A stretch of 64,000 nt of DNA. It comes from Fibrobacter succinogenes (GTDB taxonomy: Bacteria; Fibrobacterota; Fibrobacteria; Fibrobacterales; Fibrobacteraceae). Below, piece after piece: positions 25,268 through 32,742 of this stretch. The position numbers were made by a program, and so were the translations under genes. Under the pieces are notes generated by a model. That model saw only the letters and a program-made list of their open reading frames with translations. It searched no databases and had not been told where the DNA came from. The stretch covers positions 62,001 to 126,000 of the forward strand of contig CADCGB010000010.1 of the NCBI GenBank assembly GCA_902800815.1. The letters run 5' to 3'. Numbering within the stretch: the stretch's first letter is position 1; each line of letters begins with the position of its first letter.

Positions 25268-26841
25268 AGAAGATAATAGCCGTTTTGCTCCTTGCATCTT
25301 CTGCGTTTGCATGGCCGTGGTCTTCGGGCGAAAAGAAGTCTACCGCCGAGGACCAGGCACGCATCAAGGATTCCCTGCAGATGGAAGAAGTGCGTAGTTT
25401 GCAGCGCGAGGTGGAGACGCTTACCCGCATCCGCCTGCAGAAGGCGGACTCGCTCGAGAAACTCGAAGCGGAACACTGGCGCAAGCGCTATGCCGAATCG
25501 CAGCTCACCGAGGAACACCAGGCCGCGTCCCGCGAACTCGATGCACGCTATTCCAAGCTATCGACGGATCTTGGCCGTGTGAACGAGGAAGTCATGGCGA
25601 GCAAGAGCATGACGGGCGATGCCGAGGAGAAGGCGCAGGCCGATGAATCGGCATACGATGCGCTCAACATGCAGGTAAAGCTCTCGATTGACAAGGCGCT
25701 TGGCGACGTGATGGGCGATTACCCGGTGGGCATGAACGGGCGCCTGATTCGCCTGAAGCAGGCTTCCGAGGATGCCGAAAAGAAGATGCCGAATACGGTC
25801 GGTGCGGTGCAGGGATTCATGGACGACCTGCTGCTCCGTCATGAACTGACCTACACGCAGTTCTATGGCCGCGAAACTTCGCAGGTGGGCAACCGCCCCG
25901 ATGTGAACGTGAATCGCTTGCGCCTGGGTACGGTTTTCCTGGGCGAGGTCGCGCAGGATAACGGCGAGGTGCAGGCACTGCTCCGCTCGGGCGCATTGCA
26001 GGGCAAGATATTCGAATGGAACGCGATGCTCCCGCCGGAGATGGCCGGCAATATCAAGCAGGCCGTGGTGCAGGCAGGTAGCGCGACAGCAACTTCTGCT
26101 GCGGGCGATTCCGCGCAGGCTCCGGCGACTGCCGCGAAGGTCGCGGTGGTCACGATCCCGCTGGATGTATTGCAGAACAAGGCCATCAAGAACGCGATTA
26201 CCGATACGAAGGAACTTACCTGGAAGGAAGAATTCCAGGCGTTCTTCAAGAAGGGCGGTATCGTGATGTACCCGCTCATGCTGGTGGCGATATTCGCGCT
26301 GTTGCTCTGCCTGGAACGTTTTCTGGTGCTCAGCTACCGCGGGCATCTGAGCCGCAGGTTCAACAAGAAGTTGAACGCCCTCGTGAAGGAGAACCGTTAC
26401 GAGGATGCTGCCGGGCTCTGCCTCAAGAAGGAAACGAGCCTTTCGATGGTGCTGTTTGCAGTACTGAACCGCGCCCGCGATACGCGTGAAGATGCGGAAC
26501 GCGCCCTGCAGGAGGCCCTACTCCGCGAGCAGCCGAAACTGGAACGCCGCATGGGGCTCCTTGCCGCGATGGGCTCGATTGCCCCGCTGCTCGGCCTGCT
26601 TGGTACGGTTACGGGTATCATTACGCTCTTCACGGTGATTACCGAGGTGGGCACGAACGATGCTCGCGTGCTTGCGGGGGGCATTTCGGAGGCTCTCGTG
26701 ACGACGGAAACGGGCCTCGTGATTGCGATTCCCGTGATGGTCTTGCACGGGCTATTGAGCGAGAAGATCGAGAAGGTCACGAGCGAGATGTACGTGCAGA
26801 GCACCGCACTCTTGAACAGGATTTTCGGAAAGAAAGAGTAA
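25264..26841 (+). CDS. TtpC-like long MotA/TolQ/ExbB protein
   Basis: 525 aa. A cleavable signal peptide (IIAVLLLASSAFA) and a ~300-residue periplasmic coiled-coil region precede the MotA/TolQ/ExbB domain: membrane segments at ~337-357, ~436-463 and ~480-505, with GSIAPLLGLLGTVTGIITLF and ISEALVTTETGLVIAIPVMV. This N-extended ExbB architecture is that of TtpC, which in Vibrio links the TonB2 complex to its transducers. It is followed by a separate short ExbB, as in those clusters. Confidence 0.88.
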   Translation: MKKIIAVLLLASSAFAWPWSSGEKKSTAEDQARIKDSLQMEEVRSLQREVETLTRIRLQKADSLEKLEAEHWRKRYAESQLTEEHQAASRELDARYSKLSTDLGRVNEEVMASKSMTGDAEEKAQADESAYDALNMQVKLSIDKALGDVMGDYPVGMNGRLIRLKQASEDAEKKMPNTVGAVQGFMDDLLLRHELTYTQFYGRETSQVGNRPDVNVNRLRLGTVFLGEVAQDNGEVQALLRSGALQGKIFEWNAMLPPEMAGNIKQAVVQAGSATATSAAGDSAQAPATAAKVAVVTIPLDVLQNKAIKNAITDTKELTWKEEFQAFFKKGGIVMYPLMLVAIFALLLCLERFLVLSYRGHLSRRFNKKLNALVKENRYEDAAGLCLKKETSLSMVLFAVLNRARDTREDAERALQEALLREQPKLERRMGLLAAMGSIAPLLGLLGTVTGIITLFTVITEVGTNDARVLAGGISEALVTTETGLVIAIPVMVLHGLLSEKIEKVTSEMYVQSTALLNRIFGKKE

Positions 26842-26844
26842 GGG

Positions 26845-26872
26845 AGATGCCCGGTCAAGCCGGGCATGACAA
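26845..26872. repeat. Palindromic repeat directly before exbB2
   Basis: ATGCCCGG-TCAAG-CCGGGCAT followed by GACA, a common type of dispersed repeat in such genomes. It fills almost the entire gap between the two ExbB genes. The start codon of the next gene follows 7 nt later with no canonical Shine-Dalgarno. Confidence 0.7.
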
Positions 26873-26878
26873 TCTAGA

Positions 26879-27556
26879 ATGACTAACACCCACTACATAC
26901 TCATCGAGTCGCTCGAGAACACGTACCATGCCGGCGGCGTGGTGATGCTCCCGATTCTGATTGCGGGTGTCATCGGGTTCTACTACCTGTTTTCCAGTTG
27001 GCTGCGCATCGGGAAGGATTTCTTTCGCGCCGACATCCACAAGGTGGTCAAGCGCATGCATCGTGACCTGAACGGTGGCGAACGCGACAAGTTGAACAAG
27101 CTGTCGCCTGCCGGTATCGATATGGCCCTGAAACGCCTGCGCAAGCGTGGCGGGTTGCTTGCGAGGGAACTCCGCGATGCCATATGTGTGGCGCAGGAGA
27201 ACCCGGAAGGGTATCGCGACTACATGCAGGTGCGCATGATGAAGACGGTGCGCTACATGGAGCGCGGGAACCACATCGTATCGGTGATGGCGTCTGCGGC
27301 ACCATTGCTTGGCCTGCTCGGCACGGTGACGGGAATGGTATCCACCTTCGAGGTGATTACGCTGTATGGCAACCAGAACCCGGTGCTCATGGCCGACGGC
27401 ATTTCGGAAGCGCTGATTTCGACGCAGAGCGGCCTGCTTGTGGCATTCCCGCTCACGCTCTTGAAGCAGCGCCTGGATGAACGTGTCGATATCTTGCGGC
27501 AGAACCTGGAACTTGGCGCAACTGTTATTGAGAATTATTTTGTGGAGACGGCATAA
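26879..27556 (+). CDS. exbB: ExbB-type proton channel subunit
   Basis: 225 aa. Three membrane segments: ~18-40 (GGVVMLPILIAGVIGFYYLFSS), ~140-165 (SAAPLLGLLGTVTGMVSTF) and ~180-205. It forms the proton-conducting stator with ExbD; ExbB energises TonB with the proton gradient in the inner membrane. The stop TAA overlaps the ExbD start (TAATG). The leader is formed by a palindromic repeat rather than a canonical ribosome-binding site. Confidence 0.9.
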   Translation: MTNTHYILIESLENTYHAGGVVMLPILIAGVIGFYYLFSSWLRIGKDFFRADIHKVVKRMHRDLNGGERDKLNKLSPAGIDMALKRLRKRGGLLARELRDAICVAQENPEGYRDYMQVRMMKTVRYMERGNHIVSVMASAAPLLGLLGTVTGMVSTFEVITLYGNQNPVLMADGISEALISTQSGLLVAFPLTLLKQRLDERVDILRQNLELGATVIENYFVETA

Positions 27557-27960
27557 TGGATTTCAACTTGCCGAGAAGAAAGCAGAAGGATATGGGCATC
27601 GAGATGGGCCCGCTGATGGACATCGTGTTCATCTTGCTCATCTTTTTTGTGGTGACGTCTTCGTTTACCCGCGAGACGGGCGTGGATGTGACCAAGCCGC
27701 AGGCGCAGTCCGCAAGCCAGCTCGAGAAGGAGAACCTTTTGATTGCAATTACGCGCGAAGGGACAATCCATATGAACGAGCGCCAGGTGGACCTGGCGAG
27801 CCTGCAGGATATTTTGAAGCAGTCGCTCGCGAAGGCGCCCGACAGGGAAGCCGTTGTGATTGCGGATAAGGGCGCCGAGACAGGCGTGCTCGTGCAGGTC
27901 ATCGACATGTGCAACCTGGCCGGAGTGAAGAAGGTCTCCATCGCGGCACAGGCGGAGTAA
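27556..27960 (+). CDS. exbD: ExbD/TolR-type biopolymer transport subunit
   Basis: 134 aa. One membrane segment (~18-38: MGPLMDIVFILLIFFVVTSSF) with the essential Asp in PLMDIVF that carries protons, and a periplasmic domain (IAITREGTIHMNERQVDL...). It overlaps exbB by one base, so translation is coupled. Downstream, 120 bp of heptamer and palindromic repeats separate it from tonB. Confidence 0.92.
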   Translation: MDFNLPRRKQKDMGIEMGPLMDIVFILLIFFVVTSSFTRETGVDVTKPQAQSASQLEKENLLIAITREGTIHMNERQVDLASLQDILKQSLAKAPDREAVVIADKGAETGVLVQVIDMCNLAGVKKVSIAAQAE

Positions 27961-27995
27961 TTGATAATTGATGATTGATAGTTGATGATTGATGA
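27961..27995 (+). repeat. Tandem heptamer repeat (TTGATRR x5)
   Basis: Five back-to-back 7-mers (TTGATAA, TTGATGA, TTGATAG, TTGATGA, TTGATGA) directly after the exbD stop codon, within the operon. It is reminiscent of heptameric STRR/LTRR repeats of other bacteria; its function is unknown. Confidence 0.85.
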
Positions 27996-28026
27996 TGTGG
28001 AGTGTGAGATTTGGAATGTTTTGCGG

Positions 28027-28072
28027 TGTCATCCTGAGCGACCCCTGTAAAGGGGGAGTCAAAGGATCCAGG
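28027..28072. repeat. Palindromic GTCATCCTG...AGGATCC repeat before tonB
   Basis: GTCATCCTG-type left arm, central CCCC-TGTAAA-GGGG hairpin, right arm AGGATCCAG. It ends 8 nt before the tonB start codon, and its AAAGGATCCAGGG end is the only purine-rich stretch that could act as ribosome-binding site. Confidence 0.75.
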
Positions 28073-28080
28073 GCTTTTTA

Positions 28081-28728
28081 ATGTTAAGATTGTTGAAGAA
28101 ATTGTTGAAGCGTTTTGCTATCCTCATCGCGGCAATCCTTGCGAGTTTGCTCCTTGTGTTTTCCGTGACGATGGCGAACCTCTTCTTGACGGGAAAGGTA
28201 TTCCACGAGAAGAAGTACAACAAGACCGAAATCGCCGTGAAGAAGGTGGAGGAAGTCGAGAAGAAGGTGGAGAAGAAGAAGCCTGCCCGCAAGCCGAACC
28301 GCCAGAAGTCCAATTCGCGCTCGCCCAAGGCGGGGCCGCGTTTTGCGATGAATCTCGGGACCGCGTCGGGTACGGCCGGTGCCGCCGTGAGCGAAGAGAT
28401 GGTGGCCGATTTCCGGGGTGGCGCCCTCTCCGTGGAGAAGGGTGATGTGGACAAGAAGCCCGAAAGCAGGGCATTCCCGAATTTCCAGGTGCCCCCACAG
28501 ATTCGTGACCGCGAAATCGATGCGATGCTGCGCCTCAGTTTTTGCGTAGATGCGAGCGGGCGCGTGTACGATATCAAGGTGCTGGAAGAGACTCCGGCAG
28601 GTACGGGGCTTGCGCAGGCGGGGAAGGATGCGCTATCGCGCATGACATTCGCGCCTGCAGAAAAGGCGGGGAAGGCGGTTTCGTTCTGCGGAATGGAACA
28701 ACCCTTCGAAGTGAAGTTTAGGGACTAA
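28081..28728 (+). CDS. TonB-family energy transducer
   Basis: 215 aa. N-terminal membrane anchor (~12-35: AILIAAILASLLLVFSVTMANLFL), a Lys/Glu/Pro-rich linker (KKVEEVEKKVEKKKPARKP) and a C-terminal TonB-like domain (~130-215: PPQIRDREIDAMLRLSFCVDASGRVYDIKVLEE, ending FEVKF). It should couple the ExbBD motor to outer-membrane receptors. The C-terminal domain has the short beta-alpha-beta layout of TonB2 proteins. No TonB-dependent receptor gene is in the window. Confidence 0.82.
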   Translation: MLRLLKKLLKRFAILIAAILASLLLVFSVTMANLFLTGKVFHEKKYNKTEIAVKKVEEVEKKVEKKKPARKPNRQKSNSRSPKAGPRFAMNLGTASGTAGAAVSEEMVADFRGGALSVEKGDVDKKPESRAFPNFQVPPQIRDREIDAMLRLSFCVDASGRVYDIKVLEETPAGTGLAQAGKDALSRMTFAPAEKAGKAVSFCGMEQPFEVKFRD

Positions 28729-28734
28729 CGGGTT

Positions 28735-29847
28735 ATGAATTTGGGCAAATTGATAAATATTTGTTATGAATTGAAGCGAGGCCTGCGCGGGCATCTTGCT
28801 GCCTGCAACTCCCGTAGTCTTGTTGCCCGCTGCGCCCTATTTGTCGCGTTTATCGCAATGCCCTCTTTCGCGGCACAGACTGCATACGACCTGATGGAAC
28901 GCGCGAACGCCCTCTATCGCGATGGCAAATTCAAGCAGGCCATCACGCTTTACCGCAAGGCGGAATCCCGAGGCGCGGACCCCGTCGCCACCAGTTTCAA
29001 CATTGCGAACAGTTACTACCAGGTGAACGACCTGCCGAATGCCGCTGCCACGTACCGCAAGGCAGTTGACTTCTCGAACGGGACATTCTCCCCGGCGCTT
29101 TTCAACATGGCGAGCGTGTACTTTAGGCTGCGGCAGTACCCCGAATGCGTGGCGGCGTACCACAGGGCGTTGAAACTGGAGCCGGAAAATGTTTCCGGCT
29201 GGCTTTACCTCGGCGAAGCCTACAGTAAAGTGGGCGACGGGGTCGGCGCGCTACGTGCCATCGAGAAGGCGTACCAGTTTGACAAGGAAGACATAAGCAT
29301 TGTCTACCAGCTTTCGGAGGCGAACATCGCGCTGAACGATTTTGAGCGTGCAGTCGCCGTGATTCGCGAAGGCTATGCCGCCCACCCCGAGGAGGTTGAC
29401 TTTCTCGTGTATCTTGGTGACGTGTATCGCTTGAACAAGCAGTTCGAGGAAAGCGCGGGTGCATACCGCGAGGCGCTGGGTGTTCGCCCCGATGATGCCG
29501 CGACTATGTACAAATTGGCCGACGTGCTCGCCGAGGACGAGAAGCCCTTTGTCGCGATGGACGTGCTCAACAACCTGGTACAAATCAAGCCGGATTTCAG
29601 CGATGCGGCCATATTCCTCGGGAACCTTGCCTACGACGCGAAGTTCTATGACCGCGCCGAATCTGCCTACGAGCTTGCGGCAAAACAGGGCAATGCGGAA
29701 TCCGTGTTCGGCTTCAAGAACATGGCCTACGATGCCCACGCCCAGAAGCGTGACGACGAGGCGCTCCGCCTGCTGCGTGTCGCGCAGAAGTACTTCCCCG
29801 ACGATGTCACCGTGCAGGCCGACATCCTGGAATTCGAGAAGAACTAA
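28735..29847 (+). CDS. TPR-repeat protein, last gene of TonB2-type operon
   Basis: 370 aa. N-terminal signal-like segment (CALFVAFIAMPSFA-A) preceded by a long basic stretch, then about nine tetratricopeptide repeats (e.g. GKFKQAITLYRKAESRG, AAYHRALKLEPENVSGW). Vibrio TonB2 clusters end with a TPR gene in the same position, probably for assembly or scaffold interactions in the periplasm. It begins 6 bp after the TonB-like stop. It is convergent with the first FISUMP gene, leaving only 12 bp between. Confidence 0.85.
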   Translation: MNLGKLINICYELKRGLRGHLAACNSRSLVARCALFVAFIAMPSFAAQTAYDLMERANALYRDGKFKQAITLYRKAESRGADPVATSFNIANSYYQVNDLPNAAATYRKAVDFSNGTFSPALFNMASVYFRLRQYPECVAAYHRALKLEPENVSGWLYLGEAYSKVGDGVGALRAIEKAYQFDKEDISIVYQLSEANIALNDFERAVAVIREGYAAHPEEVDFLVYLGDVYRLNKQFEESAGAYREALGVRPDDAATMYKLADVLAEDEKPFVAMDVLNNLVQIKPDFSDAAIFLGNLAYDAKFYDRAESAYELAAKQGNAESVFGFKNMAYDAHAQKRDDEALRLLRVAQKYFPDDVTVQADILEFEKN

Positions 29848-29859
29848 TTTGCTGGACCT

Positions 29860-30888
29860 TTATTCGTCCTTAATGCAGCGGACGCCCCTTTCTAGAGAAC
29901 CGGTTTCATACTCCATGAGAATAATGTGATTCTCCTGGCCTTGGATTACCATATAGTGATGGTAGAAACCGTAATTGGATACCCACATAATTGCATACAT
30001 GCCAAGCCCGCTCATCGTTGCGCATTTGGATAAGGTCTGGAAATAATTCCCTACAAAGGAGAGTCCGTAGGTATTTTCTCCCGGGAGGACGGCTTCTTCG
30101 CCACTTATCCATCCGTATGCTGACATGAACGCCCTTGCGTCACCCTTCTCGAGATCAATCAGTTCCCATACATCTTCCGCGCTGGGGAGGTGCCATCCGT
30201 CCGGGCAGATTCCCTGGACGGGTTCATCACCGGGGTTACAGAAACTGTCAGCATCGTTGTAGCAACTTTCGGTATTCATTGCTGCTTGCCTCTTGTACAA
30301 ACGGCCAAGGATATTGCACTTTTCCTCGTCGTCCTCATAACAGAAGGTATTGCCCTTCAAGAGCGGGAAGTTGGCCGAGTCTGCAAAGTTCAGGTTTTCC
30401 GCCATCCAGATTTGGCCTAGGACTTCCACTGTCCTGTAGGTCTTGCCATCGCGCGGGTCGGTCATTGTGCCGTACTCAATGTTCGGGTTAAATATGTCGT
30501 CCTTGGTATTGGGCCAATTCACCGAATAGTCGTCACAGTATTCATAAGTCTTTTTTCTTGTTGCGGAACTCGATAAATTGTGATCGTACCAGGACGATGA
30601 AGTGCTCGCCCGATAACTCGATGAAGAACTGCTTGACGACGAAGAGATGCTGCTAGATGAGCTGTAGCTTGATGATGAATAACTTGATGAAGACCGTGAA
30701 CTGCTGGAGATGTCCTCATCTTCGGAACTGCTCGACCCACGTGAACTGCTGGAGAGTTCCTCGTCCTGATCGGCGCTTGGCCTTGCTATCGGGGTAAAGT
30801 CGTCATCACCACAACTTGCGAGAAGTAGCGCAGAGAGAAGCGCCGACACGGCAATGCTAAAACGTATGGATTTTGGACACGTTTTCAT
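29860..30888 (-). CDS. FISUMP lipoprotein, one domain
   Basis: 342 aa. Lipoprotein signal (LLSALLLASC-GDDD; Cys is the lipid attachment site), a Ser-rich low-complexity linker (~45-115, runs of Ser with Glu/Asp/Tyr), then one FISUMP domain (TIGR02145; FNPNIEYGTMTDPRDGKTY...WMAENLNF...EPVQGICPDGWHLPSAEDVWEL...YGLSF...VRCIKDE). FISUMP domains have a C-type-lectin-like flavour at the C-terminus; the ligand is unknown. AAGGAGAAG precedes the ATG. First of six tandem paralogues on the minus strand. Confidence 0.88.
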   Translation of the reverse strand: MKTCPKSIRFSIAVSALLSALLLASCGDDDFTPIARPSADQDEELSSSSRGSSSSEDEDISSSSRSSSSYSSSSYSSSSSISSSSSSSSSSYRASTSSSWYDHNLSSSATRKKTYEYCDDYSVNWPNTKDDIFNPNIEYGTMTDPRDGKTYRTVEVLGQIWMAENLNFADSANFPLLKGNTFCYEDDEEKCNILGRLYKRQAAMNTESCYNDADSFCNPGDEPVQGICPDGWHLPSAEDVWELIDLEKGDARAFMSAYGWISGEEAVLPGENTYGLSFVGNYFQTLSKCATMSGLGMYAIMWVSNYGFYHHYMVIQGQENHIILMEYETGSLERGVRCIKDE

Positions 30889-30907
30889 TTCTTCTCCTTG
30901 ATTAAAA

Positions 30908-32704
30908 CTATTCGTCCTTTATGCAGCGTACGGGGAGGGAGAGTCTCTGGTTGTTATAGTCGTTCGTCGCTATTGTCTCATTGGTGCCGTGGATGAAGAG
31001 GTAGTTTTGGTCGATAGAAGCTCTATAAACCCAGTAATAAGCCAAACCACCCTTGGAATCGTAGTTATTGCCATCGCGTGTTCCCGGAGCAATGAAGGAT
31101 AGTCCGTAGGTATTGTCTCCATTTACAGATTCGCCCCAGCCCTTGGCCGATATTATTCTTCTCGCATAGTTGTTTGCGCCTACGTAACTTATCATGGAAT
31201 TGGCTTCATCATATGTGAGCACGTGCCATCCGTCGGGGCATATTCCCTGTATCGGGCCGTCACCCAAGTCGCAGTCCTCCTTGAAATCGCATCGGGAGTC
31301 GTTCATTGCTGCAATGCGGTCGTAGAGTCGGCCAAAGAGTTCGCATTCGCTCTCTATTTCGTGGTAGCACGTGTTGTGCCCTTCCAGGAGCGGGACAATG
31401 CTTGAGTCAGAGAAGTTCAGGTTCTCCGCCATCCAGGTCTGCCCATTGAATTCTATGGTCTTGTACTCCTTGCCGTCACGTGGGTCTTTCATTGTACCGT
31501 AGGTCAGGTCCGGATTGAACAGGTCTTCCTTGGAACTTATGGAAAAACTGCTGGAGGGGTTCTCGCTGGACCATGGGCCGCTGTAGCTACTGCTTGATGA
31601 AGAGTAGCTGCTGCTTGACCTTGCTGATGAACTATAATAAACCGGTGCTTCATCGCTGATGCAGCGGACGGAACTATAATACTCGGTATTCTTATAACTA
31701 ATTATGGATACGGTACCGTCAGATCCTCCCACTAATAGGTAATGCTGATATGTATCCGGATAGTATGCCCATGTCACCTCGTACTTGTAGATGTCCTCGA
31801 AACCGTCTTTAGAATCCCAGTTCCCCGATCCCAAGAAGGAGAGCCCGTAGGTATCTGTTCCATCGTCATAACGCCAGTTTGATTCCTTCGACTTATAACG
31901 CGATGCATAGGTGCCTACGAAATCTACAAGGTCGTTCATTTCCTCCACGGTCGGGATATGCCATCCGTCGGGGCAGATTCCCTGAATGGGATCGCTACCC
32001 AGGTCGCAGTTTGATAGGTATTCGCATCGTGAATCGTCCATCGCCGCGTCACGGCTGTATAGGCGTCCGTACTGTTCACAACGAAAATCGTCATCGTCGT
32101 AGCAGACGGCCGTTCCTACGTTGTTGCCGGCATAGTTCAGGTTCTCCGCCATCCAGAGTTGGCCATTCACGACGACAGTCTTGTACGTCTTGCCATCACG
32201 CGGGTCTGTCATGGAACCGTAATCGGTATCCGGATTAAACGGGTCTACCCAGGTGTAACTGCTCGACGAGCGGTAGCTCGAGGAACTGTAACTCGAAGAA
32301 TAGCTGCTCGACGAGCGATAGCTAGACGAACTATAGGAACTGCTAGAGTAATCATCGTCGTCTGAACTGCTTGACCCCCGTGAACTGCTGGAAATTTCCT
32401 TGCGCGTGAACTCCTTGCCGGTTGCCGTAAGCGTGTCGTCGTAACCCGCCCAGATATACACGGAGTCTCGGTAGTCAAACTGGCAGTAGTAACTTTCCTT
32501 ATCGCGCCCCACGACGGCCTCGCGGCCCTCGCGCACGTCGTTGCAGGGGTAGTCCGCAAATTCCTTTGTGGATGTTAACGAGTAGTCGTACCCGCGGTTC
32601 CTTGAGACCGGGGCAAAGTCGTCGTCATCACCGCAACCTGTAAGGAATGCCGTTCCCAAGAGCAGTGCGGCGATAAACTTTTTCCCAAGAACCATTCGCT
32701 TCAT
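30908..32704 (-). CDS. FISUMP lipoprotein, two domains
   Basis: 598 aa. Lipobox LLLGTAFLTGC-GDDDD. It has an N-terminal module shared with the three next paralogues (RNRGYDYSLTSTKEFADYPCND...TATGKEF), then a Ser-rich linker, FISUMP domain 1 (~155-350), a second Ser-rich linker and FISUMP domain 2 (~390-598), which closely matches domain 2 of the genes at 34703 and 37116. Both domains end in the VRCI(S/K)DE signature. Likely anchored in the outer membrane and surface-exposed; role unknown. There is a poor Shine-Dalgarno before the ATG. Confidence 0.88.
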   Translation of the reverse strand: MKRMVLGKKFIAALLLGTAFLTGCGDDDDFAPVSRNRGYDYSLTSTKEFADYPCNDVREGREAVVGRDKESYYCQFDYRDSVYIWAGYDDTLTATGKEFTRKEISSSSRGSSSSDDDDYSSSSYSSSSYRSSSSYSSSYSSSSYRSSSSYTWVDPFNPDTDYGSMTDPRDGKTYKTVVVNGQLWMAENLNYAGNNVGTAVCYDDDDFRCEQYGRLYSRDAAMDDSRCEYLSNCDLGSDPIQGICPDGWHIPTVEEMNDLVDFVGTYASRYKSKESNWRYDDGTDTYGLSFLGSGNWDSKDGFEDIYKYEVTWAYYPDTYQHYLLVGGSDGTVSIISYKNTEYYSSVRCISDEAPVYYSSSARSSSSYSSSSSSYSGPWSSENPSSSFSISSKEDLFNPDLTYGTMKDPRDGKEYKTIEFNGQTWMAENLNFSDSSIVPLLEGHNTCYHEIESECELFGRLYDRIAAMNDSRCDFKEDCDLGDGPIQGICPDGWHVLTYDEANSMISYVGANNYARRIISAKGWGESVNGDNTYGLSFIAPGTRDGNNYDSKGGLAYYWVYRASIDQNYLFIHGTNETIATNDYNNQRLSLPVRCIKDE

Positions 32705-32742
32705 TTTTTTCTTTACCCAAAATATTAATTAATGACTAAAAA

